DNA of 43,945 nucleotides, taken from a virus. The number at the start of each line of letters is the position of its first letter. The stretch's first letter is position 1. Below are positions 1 through 7,267 of this stretch, piece by piece. The notes under the pieces are model-generated. The model saw only the letters and a program-made list of their open reading frames with translations. It searched no databases and was not told the DNA's origin. A program made the position numbers and the translations under genes. The stretch covers positions 1 to 43,945 of IMG/VR virus record IMGVR_UViG_3300037189_030748. One strand, given 5' to 3'.

Positions 1-98
1 GTGTCGCTCGGCTTGTATTCTCTTACTCTTCGTTTAACGACTGGGCCGCTCCTAAACAGGGTCGTCAATCGAGTGAAGATATTTTCATTTTTTGCCAT
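1..98 (-). CDS. Portal vertex protein, N-terminal fragment (cut by window edge)
   Basis: An open frame starts with ATG at 98 and runs off the left edge after about 32 codons. It begins MAKNENIFTRLTTLFRSGPV and continues with a basic stretch (VKRRVREYKPSD). The phrase LFRSGPVV near the N-terminus is one I associate with portal proteins of large T4-related phages. The ATG lies one base after the terminase TAA stop, and an AGGGG Shine-Dalgarno sequence sits within the last terminase codons. Terminase followed by portal is a normal phage order. A portal forms the dodecameric ring at one capsid vertex through which DNA is pumped and to which the neck attaches. Only the start is visible, so the assignment rests on a short motif plus position. 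Confidence 0.65.
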   Translation of the reverse strand, partial: MAKNENIFTRLTTLFRSGPVVKRRVREYKPSD

Positions 99-99
99 C

Positions 100-1707
100 T
101 TATCCCCTGTAGATCCACGCTAGTTCAGGCGGGATCATTCCTTGTTGCTGTCGTCGACCGCCCGTAACAAGATCTCTCTTTGCCTGGACGTTTCTAATGT
201 GCTCGTTCTGACTAATACTATTCGAAACTCCGTTAAAGTGTTTAGTATTGACTGACATTGCTGCTAACATTGCCTTATTAATTTCGCTGGATCCCTTTGA
301 ATGATCAGCAGAAGCATCATACAACCAAGTTCCGATTGCTAACGACATCACAAGATCATCATTCTCACCTTTCATAGCAGAAACTTTATTATCCTGCCAG
401 ACGAAAGTTTTTAGTTCATCATAAAAACGTGATGAGTATGTGATGATCTGTTTATTTCGTATTAACTCCTCGAGTTTTGTCAGAATTAAACCACGTGTCT
501 TACCACTCGTGCTAAACCCCGCAAGATCTGTATTACCCGCCGGGATGTAATCACCGATATAAACCGCCGTGCTCTTCTGATAGTACATCTTGGGATAATG
601 AAGATCCCTTAGACGGATGATCGTGGCGTACCCGTACGTGTTGTTCTCTGGACAGAGTAGTGCCTTATTGTAAAGTAACCCGAATTCATTCAGAAGGTCA
701 CCGAACCTATCTGGAGCCACTTTCCCACGGTACTCTGCGACTACTTCGCCAGTTTCAAGATCAATCACATGAAAGGTTGAAAAATCTTTGCTGTCACCTC
801 GAGCGATGTCTGCAGAAATCACATACTTTCTTTCTGAAAGTGGATATTTCCACACCCATACATTTCTATCAAACCCTATCCGATCAACGGGCGCCTTGAT
901 ACAAGAGTAAACCCACTTAATGTCATCGTCACCCAAGAATGTTTCACCTGATGACGCGAAATCGCACAGATACTCCTGTGCGATCTGTCTTGCTGACATA
1001 TTGCGTGTTTCTTTATCGAACCATTCTTGATCTCGCTCTGGATGCACATCCCATGTCAGCTTAATTGATTTAAACTCATTGATACCTGCTTCAGCATCCT
1101 TGAATAGCTTGTAATACTGACCGCCAACACCGTTAGGCGTTGAAAGTAGAATGGCGCGTCCACCTGTCGAGATAGTAGGGTAAAGACCCGTCCAAAGCTC
1201 ATCAAAGTTCTTAACGAATGCCGCCTCATCGACGATTAGTAATGAAAGAGACTCTGAACGACCTGCATCATCTGACGTTGGAATAGCTTTGATTGAGCTA
1301 CCGTGACTAAATTCCACTACCTGTTTATTGTCAGAGACGATCTTAGGAAGAATTAACCACGGTGGTAGATTCCTAAGGATGGTTTTTGTCTTCTTGATGA
1401 AGTTCTGTGCGACCTGGAGTTTCGTAGCGATGATTAGAATGTTCTTATCTTTCTGAAAAAGCGCTAACCAAACTGCATAAGCAGCAACCAAGGTTGAAAG
1501 GCCGAGCTGCCTTCCTTTAACAACGACTGTGAATCGATTCTCAATAAAATCTTTGACACAGTCATCCTGGAATGGGAATGTTTTAAAAGGCAACAAACCC
1601 CTGGTCGGATGTTGGATCTTAACGTAGGTATTGAAGAAATAAGATGGATCTTTACCACACCTTATTATTTCTTGGACCTGCTTATTCTTATGTGGAATAG
1701 ACGTCAC
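100..1707 (-). CDS. terL: Terminase large subunit (gp17-like ATPase-nuclease)
   Basis: This is the DNA-packaging motor: an N-terminal ATPase drives DNA into the prohead and a C-terminal RNase H-fold nuclease cuts the concatemer. The Walker A-like motif is KGRQLGLST at residues 64-72, Walker B with catalytic Glu is LLIVDEAAF at 156-164, and the coupling motif LLSTPNG is at 187-193. The nuclease acidic residues sit in SADIARGD (298-305), CPENN (352-356) and GENDD (447-451). Length (535 aa) fits the T4 gp17 class (about 600). The start is GTG at 1705-1707, sharing its first G with the TAG stop of the upstream gene, so translation is probably coupled. There is no nearby ATG that would keep the N-terminal region. 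The portal gene follows immediately. Confidence 0.96.
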   Translation of the reverse strand: MTSIPHKNKQVQEIIRCGKDPSYFFNTYVKIQHPTRGLLPFKTFPFQDDCVKDFIENRFTVVVKGRQLGLSTLVAAYAVWLALFQKDKNILIIATKLQVAQNFIKKTKTILRNLPPWLILPKIVSDNKQVVEFSHGSSIKAIPTSDDAGRSESLSLLIVDEAAFVKNFDELWTGLYPTISTGGRAILLSTPNGVGGQYYKLFKDAEAGINEFKSIKLTWDVHPERDQEWFDKETRNMSARQIAQEYLCDFASSGETFLGDDDIKWVYSCIKAPVDRIGFDRNVWVWKYPLSERKYVISADIARGDSKDFSTFHVIDLETGEVVAEYRGKVAPDRFGDLLNEFGLLYNKALLCPENNTYGYATIIRLRDLHYPKMYYQKSTAVYIGDYIPAGNTDLAGFSTSGKTRGLILTKLEELIRNKQIITYSSRFYDELKTFVWQDNKVSAMKGENDDLVMSLAIGTWLYDASADHSKGSSEINKAMLAAMSVNTKHFNGVSNSISQNEHIRNVQAKRDLVTGGRRQQQGMIPPELAWIYRG

Positions 1708-2093
1708 TAGACACCGATCTGATAGACTGACTTTCTCCGATAATACGCGGTTCTTTTTGGATTATGTGGAGACATAGAAATCATTTCAACAGAGTCATCT
1801 GATCCGATTTCTTTTAGATTTAGCTTCTTGCCTGTTGACTCTTTAAACGCTTTCTCGATATTTTTGACATGGTCCTTGAGCATCTGAACTGATTCACGCT
1901 CTTGCTCACGAACCTGATCACGCGGGTTAAGCCCCATGACGATATTAGTGATAGTGGTGTAAGTGAAAACAATAACATCACCCTGCATAACGCACTTAAT
2001 TGAGCACGTTGGTGACTTTACGGTTGATGTTGCACCCCATGTGTCATTTAGGATCTGACCTAACGCGTTCACTTCTTGCATACTAAGCATCAT
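1707..2093 (-). CDS. Conserved-looking hypothetical protein upstream of terminase
   Basis: A 128-residue protein of unknown function. It has a mixed N-terminal half with beta-like segments (CVMQGDVIVFTYTTI, about 34-48), a charged, probably helical middle (about 58-90) and a C-terminal tail rich in Arg and Tyr (NPKRTAYYRRKSVYQIG). No catalytic motif is visible. Two adjacent ATG codons (2093 and 2090) can serve as start; AGAGG lies 2 and 5 bases upstream of them, which favours 2090. The start overlaps the TAG of the zinc-ribbon gene and the stop overlaps the GTG of terL, so it is translationally linked to packaging. A small-terminase role is conceivable from position only; I see no helix-turn-helix to support it. 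Confidence 0.8.
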   Translation of the reverse strand: MMLSMQEVNALGQILNDTWGATSTVKSPTCSIKCVMQGDVIVFTYTTITNIVMGLNPRDQVREQERESVQMLKDHVKNIEKAFKESTGKKLNLKEIGSDDSVEMISMSPHNPKRTAYYRRKSVYQIGV

Positions 2094-2301
2094 AACCTCT
2101 TGAGTGTCTAATCAGACACATTCGACTATCAATATACATATCTATCTGTTCTTGGGTAGGCCTCCATCCTGCACGCCATTCTTCTTGGCGTGCTTCGACG
2201 AGGGTCATTGAACATTCCTGACACATTTCAAACTTCTGATAATACTGCCAATCTCTGCTTAGGTCGTGTGGAAATTCACAGATCTTGCAAAAGAAGGGCA
2301 T
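2083..2301 (-). CDS. Small zinc-ribbon protein
   Basis: A 72-residue protein beginning MPFFCKICEFPHDL. It carries two CxxC pairs, CKIC at residues 5-8 and CQEC near 27-30, spaced as in a zinc ribbon, then an acidic, tryptophan-containing helix (EARQEEWRAGWRPTQEQID). The open frame extends upstream to 2391, but that part overlaps the 3' end of the SbcD-SbcC gene and lacks any recognisable content; the ATG at 2301 lies seven bases after that gene's stop and directly before the zinc-binding region, so I use it. Small zinc-ribbon proteins are common near packaging and late genes of large phages, usually without known function; DNA or protein binding is an inference. Confidence 0.75.
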   Translation of the reverse strand: MPFFCKICEFPHDLSRDWQYYQKFEMCQECSMTLVEARQEEWRAGWRPTQEQIDMYIDSRMCLIRHSRGYDA

Positions 2302-2308
2302 ATCAACG

Positions 2309-5300
2309 CTATTCGCATGTGACTTTTGCAAATCCGTCCTCCCAGCTGATATCGATAACATTGTCGACGATGTCCTTGATTGCATCAACATGTGAAATAA
2401 TAAGAATATTTTTGAAATAGTTCTTCAGATTTGTCAAAAGACGCGCACATGCTTCAAGGTTATTGTCGTCAAGTGCACCAAATCCTTCATCAATGATCAA
2501 CATGCTAGATTTTGGAAGAGACGAGATATTCGTAAGCGCAACGCGAATCGCGATTGATGAAATCATCTTTTCCATACCCGAACCTAATTCAATGAGTCGT
2601 CGACTGTCACCGTAATTGAGGTAAATTTCAACAGAGTTTGTGTCATCACACTCCACTTCAACCGTGAAGCCTGCGATGCCATCAAGAATCTCAGCAATTT
2701 CAGCATTCAGCCTAGGAAGCGCACGCATGATGACATCCTGCGGGACTCCCTTCTTGGAGAAAGCTGCCTCCAGTATCTCAAGAACACGAACTGTTTCCTG
2801 AGCGGATGACAACTCTGACATCTGGGTCTTAATCTGGTTTATCTTTTCCGAATTAATTCCGATATCTGTGGCGCACGTGATAGATTTCTGCTCAAATTTC
2901 TTTAGATCTGCTTGAAGTTTATCAATACGTGAATCGTCAGTGTCGTCTAATCCCACAAGCTTTTCGGAGAGATCGTCAATTTTCTTAGAAAGTAAAGTGT
3001 GTTCTTCTTGCTTACTGCGCAACCTCTCAGACGCAATAACGATCTTCGACTCATGCTTGCTCAGTTCAATATTGAGATCTTTCTTCAGATCTTTGATTTT
3101 ATTGGCTTTTTGCAGACCACCTGCGGGATTATTTGCCGTTAAAGAAGCAGATCGATTTTTTAGAATCGTGATAGAACGGTCTTTATTGTCGATCTGCTGG
3201 TCTATAGTAGGAAGCTTTTCCTTGTTCTTGTGTGAATCACAGATAAACTGACAAGTGGGGAATTGACCCATGCAAGGAACTTTATCTAATAGCTCAACCG
3301 ACTTGGCGAGCATCTCTCGCTCGCGCTTTTTTGACTTCAAATCACGTTCATCAGCATCAATCTGATGCGTGATGACACGTTGATCATCCGCTGACTTTTC
3401 TAGTTCATCGAAATTTATACCCGCAAGAACAGATTCGGCTTTTTCAAGCTTTTCTTTAATCCCTCTTGACTTTTCTTCTTCGTCATTTAGCTGATTCTTT
3501 AGTCGCTCAATCTCTTGTTCAAGATTACTCTTATCATTCTTGTGCTTGTTTAAATCTCGACGATTCTTAACAATATCTTGAGGAATCTTGCTGGCAATTG
3601 CAGCGATATCATTCCTGAGACGATCGGCTTCATTAAGGCAGTACTCTTTTTCTGCCTGGAGTTCTTCAATCTTTTTCTCAAAGTTTTCAATTAAAGATTG
3701 ACACTCTTGCTCTGACTTTGCATTCTTGAGCTTTGCCTTAAATGGTGAAATATCAGATTTGACACGATTTTGCAGTTCTTCAAGATAATCAATATCAAGA
3801 AAACGTGTCAGCATCTGCTTTCTTGCAGTCGATTTCTCATCAATGAAAAGATTCATATTGCCTTGCGGCGCCAAACACGTATAGAAAAAATCTTCAGAAG
3901 TTCCAATCATTTTTCGAAGAATTTTCTCTGTTTCACGTCGCTGTTCATCATTAAGATCGATGCTTTCAGCAATTTCAGTACCCATCTTTGTGACTGACAG
4001 GGTTGTCGATGCCCACACGTCTGCTTTCTTTGGGAAGTTCTTGGTCGTCTCTCGAAAAACCTCGTAGCTGTTTGATGCAATTGACAGATTGACTCGAGAA
4101 CGACAGGAATTCTTTTTTGCATTGATGACGTGCAAATTTTTAAGACTACCCCTATCTGTCGTATTAAAGAGAGAATAGACGATTGTCCCGATGATTGATG
4201 ACTTACCTGACCTGTTCTTACCAAAAATTCCCGTGATTCCTGGGAGAGATCGAAAATCTATGTAATTGTTCTCGCCATAAGCAAACAGATTGTCGAAATC
4301 AATACGATTTAGATCCCACTTGATATTTCTAATTGATTCATCACTTCCCTCACGTGAAGAGAGATAATAGTCAAGCCTGGAAAGAGCTGCTTCTGTCACA
4401 GGGCCGGCAGGAACTCTATTGACAATGTAATCAACGAGTGCCTGTTTGACATCGATTGTTGAGTTAGCTTCAATTATCTTATTTTCTGTCGTTTCAAGCT
4501 CTGAATTTGTCTTGTAAGTGATTTCAATCGGCGATAGATCAGTTTCAATCTGATGACAAAATTTCTTTAATTTGTCTGTGTTTTTTGAACGAACATCGAG
4601 CCTAATTCTTGAAAACTTAGGTAGGCTTTTGATAACTTCTTGCGCATCGGTTAAATCTGACCATTCAATGGTATAAAAAGGATGAACATTTTTAACAGGA
4701 TGAAAATTGACATCAAAATCATCACGCGATCTGATGTCCCACATCAGAAAGCCTTTGACAAGTTCTTCTGAATAGTTCTGCTGAATAGTTGAACCACAAT
4801 AAGCAATTGTTCTCTGCTTGTTTAGAAACTGCCTCCTGTGAATATCACCCAAAAGTGAAAAATCAAATTTTTCAAAGAATGAGAGCGTTGTCTCACCCTC
4901 AAGCTCATAATCGGTATCTGAAAGGGCACCTTGAACGGATCCGTGATATAACGCTATGTTGATGGTGCCCCTTTCAGGCTTAACATCTTTCCAGCCATCT
5001 CTATCAAAAAGTGAAAAAACATAGAATTTGACGCTTGCATCAATTGTATCATAGATTCCTGACTGCTTTAATAATCTAATTCGTGGGTCATTAAGTGCAG
5101 CAATAATTGGAGAGACAGCATCCTGTCGACCCTTGTTCATAATAAGGCCGTCATGATTGCCAAGGAGGACATCAACGGGCGCAATCTCAGCTAATGATTT
5201 AAACCACCAGCTAAGAATATCAATCAACTCAGGTGTGATGCCCTGTGTCTTTGAATGGACAATATCACCCCCGATATAGATTAAATCGGGCTTGAGATTG

Positions 5301-5395
5301 CGAAGTGTCTTAAAAGCATCTTCGAAAGCTTCACGGTATTCAGCGTGTCTAGCGAGCCCACGAAAATGAACATCTGCAAAATGTGCTATCTTCAT
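2309..5395 (-). CDS. Mre11-Rad50 (SbcD-SbcC, gp47-gp46) fusion protein
   Basis: One uninterrupted 1028-residue frame contains both halves of the recombination nuclease that phages and bacteria normally encode as two genes. Residues 1 to about 360 are a calcineurin-like nuclease: DVH at 8-10, GGDIVHS at 42-48, GNHD at 79-82, H151, and GDIH at 183-186. Residues about 365-1028 are an SMC-type ATPase: Walker A GKNRSGKSS at 392-400, coiled coils about 540-700 and 730-860 with an apex at 705-725, signature LGSGMEK at 937-943, Walker B MLIIDEGF at 965-972, D-loop ALDD at 974-977 and the switch His at 1002. The complex processes DNA ends for recombination-dependent replication. All key residues look intact. 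The apex lacks the usual CxxC zinc hook. No good Shine-Dalgarno sequence is visible before the ATG. Confidence 0.94.
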   Translation of the reverse strand: MKIAHFADVHFRGLARHAEYREAFEDAFKTLRNLKPDLIYIGGDIVHSKTQGITPELIDILSWWFKSLAEIAPVDVLLGNHDGLIMNKGRQDAVSPIIAALNDPRIRLLKQSGIYDTIDASVKFYVFSLFDRDGWKDVKPERGTINIALYHGSVQGALSDTDYELEGETTLSFFEKFDFSLLGDIHRRQFLNKQRTIAYCGSTIQQNYSEELVKGFLMWDIRSRDDFDVNFHPVKNVHPFYTIEWSDLTDAQEVIKSLPKFSRIRLDVRSKNTDKLKKFCHQIETDLSPIEITYKTNSELETTENKIIEANSTIDVKQALVDYIVNRVPAGPVTEAALSRLDYYLSSREGSDESIRNIKWDLNRIDFDNLFAYGENNYIDFRSLPGITGIFGKNRSGKSSIIGTIVYSLFNTTDRGSLKNLHVINAKKNSCRSRVNLSIASNSYEVFRETTKNFPKKADVWASTTLSVTKMGTEIAESIDLNDEQRRETEKILRKMIGTSEDFFYTCLAPQGNMNLFIDEKSTARKQMLTRFLDIDYLEELQNRVKSDISPFKAKLKNAKSEQECQSLIENFEKKIEELQAEKEYCLNEADRLRNDIAAIASKIPQDIVKNRRDLNKHKNDKSNLEQEIERLKNQLNDEEEKSRGIKEKLEKAESVLAGINFDELEKSADDQRVITHQIDADERDLKSKKREREMLAKSVELLDKVPCMGQFPTCQFICDSHKNKEKLPTIDQQIDNKDRSITILKNRSASLTANNPAGGLQKANKIKDLKKDLNIELSKHESKIVIASERLRSKQEEHTLLSKKIDDLSEKLVGLDDTDDSRIDKLQADLKKFEQKSITCATDIGINSEKINQIKTQMSELSSAQETVRVLEILEAAFSKKGVPQDVIMRALPRLNAEIAEILDGIAGFTVEVECDDTNSVEIYLNYGDSRRLIELGSGMEKMISSIAIRVALTNISSLPKSSMLIIDEGFGALDDNNLEACARLLTNLKNYFKNILIISHVDAIKDIVDNVIDISWEDGFAKVTCE

Positions 5396-5422
5396 AAAGC
5401 AATTTTAATGCGTGTTTTAGAA

Positions 5423-5731
5423 CTATTCAACTTTCATTCGATGAATAATTTCGGCAATCTTAAAAATCTTCTGATTCATCATATCATCTTCAAAAGATTC
5501 ATCTTCCATTCTATCGTAAATGTCAATTGCGCTCTCAATCATTGAGTAAAGCGCGTATTTTGGAGTGACGTAATCTTCTTTACCCGAGCAATCGTCACAA
5601 TCGCAATCACTGTCACATTCTTCACCTGCGACAGGATCATCAAGATCACCGGGCAAATCACGTCGCTTGTACAACGCATCATCTTGAATGACTGATCTGA
5701 TTATGTTTCTCAATTCTTTTATGTTTGTCAT
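5423..5731 (-). CDS. Acidic hypothetical protein with a Cys-Asp cluster
   Basis: A 102-residue, strongly acidic protein. Its centre holds ECDSDCDCDDC (about residues 38-48), four cysteines interleaved with aspartates, flanked by helical segments: an N-terminal one (NIKELRNIIRSVIQ) and a C-terminal one rich in Met, Glu and Asp. I do not recognise the family. The cysteine spacing could bind a metal, but it is not a standard zinc finger. It lies between the primase and the SbcD-SbcC fusion in the replication island, so an accessory role in DNA metabolism is plausible from position only. The ATG is 11 bases after the primase stop. Confidence 0.75.
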   Translation of the reverse strand: MTNIKELRNIIRSVIQDDALYKRRDLPGDLDDPVAGEECDSDCDCDDCSGKEDYVTPKYALYSMIESAIDIYDRMEDESFEDDMMNQKIFKIAEIIHRMKVE

Positions 5732-5736
5732 ATTAC

Positions 5737-5743
5737 TAAATAT
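5737..5743. promoter_or_regulatory. ATATTTA motif at the primase/acidic-protein border
   Basis: Third copy of the heptamer, minus-strand context GATATTTAGTAATATG, overlapping the primase stop and 11 bases before the ATG of the 102-aa gene. It is very close to the start codon for a promoter of that gene, so it weakens as much as it supports the promoter idea. Confidence 0.12.
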
Positions 5744-6711
5744 CAGAACAATGTCCCACTTCTTATCATGCTGATCTTTGATAACAAACTTGTCTTACTG
5801 GACCAAGGAACAAGCTCATTCATCGATTTCTCAATCTGTTCTTTTGTCATTGATCCCACATCTTTCTCACCCAGGAGAGGAAAAATTTTGACATCACAGC
5901 CATAACTGATCAAGATGTCAGCGATCTTGTTTGATTTTGTAATAACATCGCTGTCAAGCGCAAGGATTACGCTTGCTTCATTTGCAACGAGTTTCTTAAA
6001 AAGGTAGCTAGATTCAGGCAAGCTTGACCCTAAAAGACAAACACTGTTTCTTCCAAGACGAATTTGATCAAAAACACCTTCAACTAAGACGATCGGCTCA
6101 TCCCAGTCAATGTCACACTCATTAAAAATGATCTTCATTTTATCGACATTCGAATTGACATATCTTTGCCGTGAGTGATCATCTATACTACGAGATACGA
6201 AATAGTTTTCTTCACCCTCATCATCAAGCGAGATAAAATAAGCACGTCGAGGATCGCGTCCATCAGGAGTGACACCCACACGAAACTTGTAAAAGTCTGC
6301 TTCTGTCAATGACCGAGAACGAAGATAAGAGATGACTGATCGAATGTTAGGGTTTTTAGAATCTAAGACACTGACAAGTGGAACAAACTCATCAGGGTAC
6401 TCAAACTTCTGCTCTTCAAGCACATCATTGGTGTCATCTTTGTCAAATTTCTGATTTAAGAAAGATTGTCTGTAAAAATTTATTACATCTTTACTTGCAA
6501 ACTTCCTAAGGACGGGGAGGAGCGTCTTTCCCTTTGTCCCGCAAACCCAACAGTGGAAATTCCACGTGGATAAAGAAACTGAAAGTTTCTTCTTTTTTGT
6601 GTCCTTGCAGATAGGACAAGAGACAGCGATATCATTGCCGTCTCTTGAGATTGAGCCCTTTCCGAAGGTTTTTTCGACAAAGATAATTTTTTCTGTGTAA
6701 GTTGGCTGCAC
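5743..6711 (-). CDS. DNA primase (zinc finger plus TOPRIM)
   Basis: A 322-residue DnaG/gp61-type primase that would make RNA primers for lagging-strand synthesis. The N-terminal zinc-binding region has CPIC at 32-35 and CWVC at 54-57, with the aromatic-rich strand STWNFHC between. The TOPRIM fold has the catalytic glutamate in LVEGVFD (209-215) and the second acidic motif ILALDSD (249-255). It is shorter than bacterial DnaG (about 580) and lacks the C-terminal helicase-binding domain, as phage primases often do. The start is GTG at 6711, which places the zinc domain at the normal distance from the N-terminus. The gene sits between the RuvC-like nuclease and the acidic Cys protein. Confidence 0.9.
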   Translation of the reverse strand: MQPTYTEKIIFVEKTFGKGSISRDGNDIAVSCPICKDTKKKKLSVSLSTWNFHCWVCGTKGKTLLPVLRKFASKDVINFYRQSFLNQKFDKDDTNDVLEEQKFEYPDEFVPLVSVLDSKNPNIRSVISYLRSRSLTEADFYKFRVGVTPDGRDPRRAYFISLDDEGEENYFVSRSIDDHSRQRYVNSNVDKMKIIFNECDIDWDEPIVLVEGVFDQIRLGRNSVCLLGSSLPESSYLFKKLVANEASVILALDSDVITKSNKIADILISYGCDVKIFPLLGEKDVGSMTKEQIEKSMNELVPWSSKTSLLSKISMIRSGTLF

Positions 6712-6733
6712 TCTTAATTTGTCTGCGACGCGG

Positions 6734-7267
6734 CTATTCTTTACAACCCTTTAAACCTGCTAGCGCGATGACATAGGCATCTGCCATGTCGAAGCAGATC
6801 TCCTTGATTTCGCCCGTCTTTTTCAGGGGCCAATCAACCTCAGTGACACAGCTAACCCAGTTAAAAACTTTCTGTTTTGTTGTTATTGATTTGTCTTTAT
6901 GATCAATTTTAATCTTAAGATGATTTCTGGCATTCACAACACCTAACGACACGGGTACAACACCAAACACCTGATAGGTTATGAAATCGCAAGCACCGTT
7001 AAATCTTGCAAGTGTATTGATAGTATGCGCAGATGATAAACCTCTACGAAAAGATGAGAGATTCTGCTCAATATAGATCTCATCAATTTTATGAGATTTT
7101 GAAATCTCTTCAAGAGATGTCCTCACAAAATTGCATTTTTCAATAAATGTTTTGTGCTTTGTAAGAACAATGGGATGAATTAACTGGATCTTTCCGCTAT
7201 CATCAAGACAGCAGACGCCCGTGCAAGAAGTTGAAATGTCAAGTCCTAAAATCTTCTTAGAAGTCAT
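6734..7267 (-). CDS. RuvC-like Holliday junction resolvase
   Basis: A 177-residue RNase H-fold endonuclease of the RuvC type. It starts with the strand carrying the first catalytic aspartate, ILGLDISTSCTGV (D10), has the second acid in DEIYIEQNLSSFRRG (E67), and the last pair in CFDMADAYVIALAG (D160 and D163). The length matches bacterial RuvC (about 170). It would resolve branched DNA made by recombination-dependent replication and clear it before packaging. The ATG overlaps the end of the upstream tail gene by 11 bases, so a DNA-repair gene is fused in expression to the virion operon. Primase and SbcD-SbcC follow. The exact substrate preference cannot be read from the sequence. Confidence 0.88.
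   Translation of the reverse strand: MTSKKILGLDISTSCTGVCCLDDSGKIQLIHPIVLTKHKTFIEKCNFVRTSLEEISKSHKIDEIYIEQNLSSFRRGLSSAHTINTLARFNGACDFITYQVFGVVPVSLGVVNARNHLKIKIDHKDKSITTKQKVFNWVSCVTEVDWPLKKTGEIKEICFDMADAYVIALAGLKGCKE

Noticed and set aside
1707-2093. Small terminase subunit
   Set aside because: Position fits, but no DNA-binding helix-turn-helix or oligomerisation pattern is visible.
2302-2391. Upstream extension of the zinc-ribbon gene
   Set aside because: The extra 30 codons overlap the SbcD-SbcC end and add no recognisable sequence; the ATG at 2301 fits the gap.
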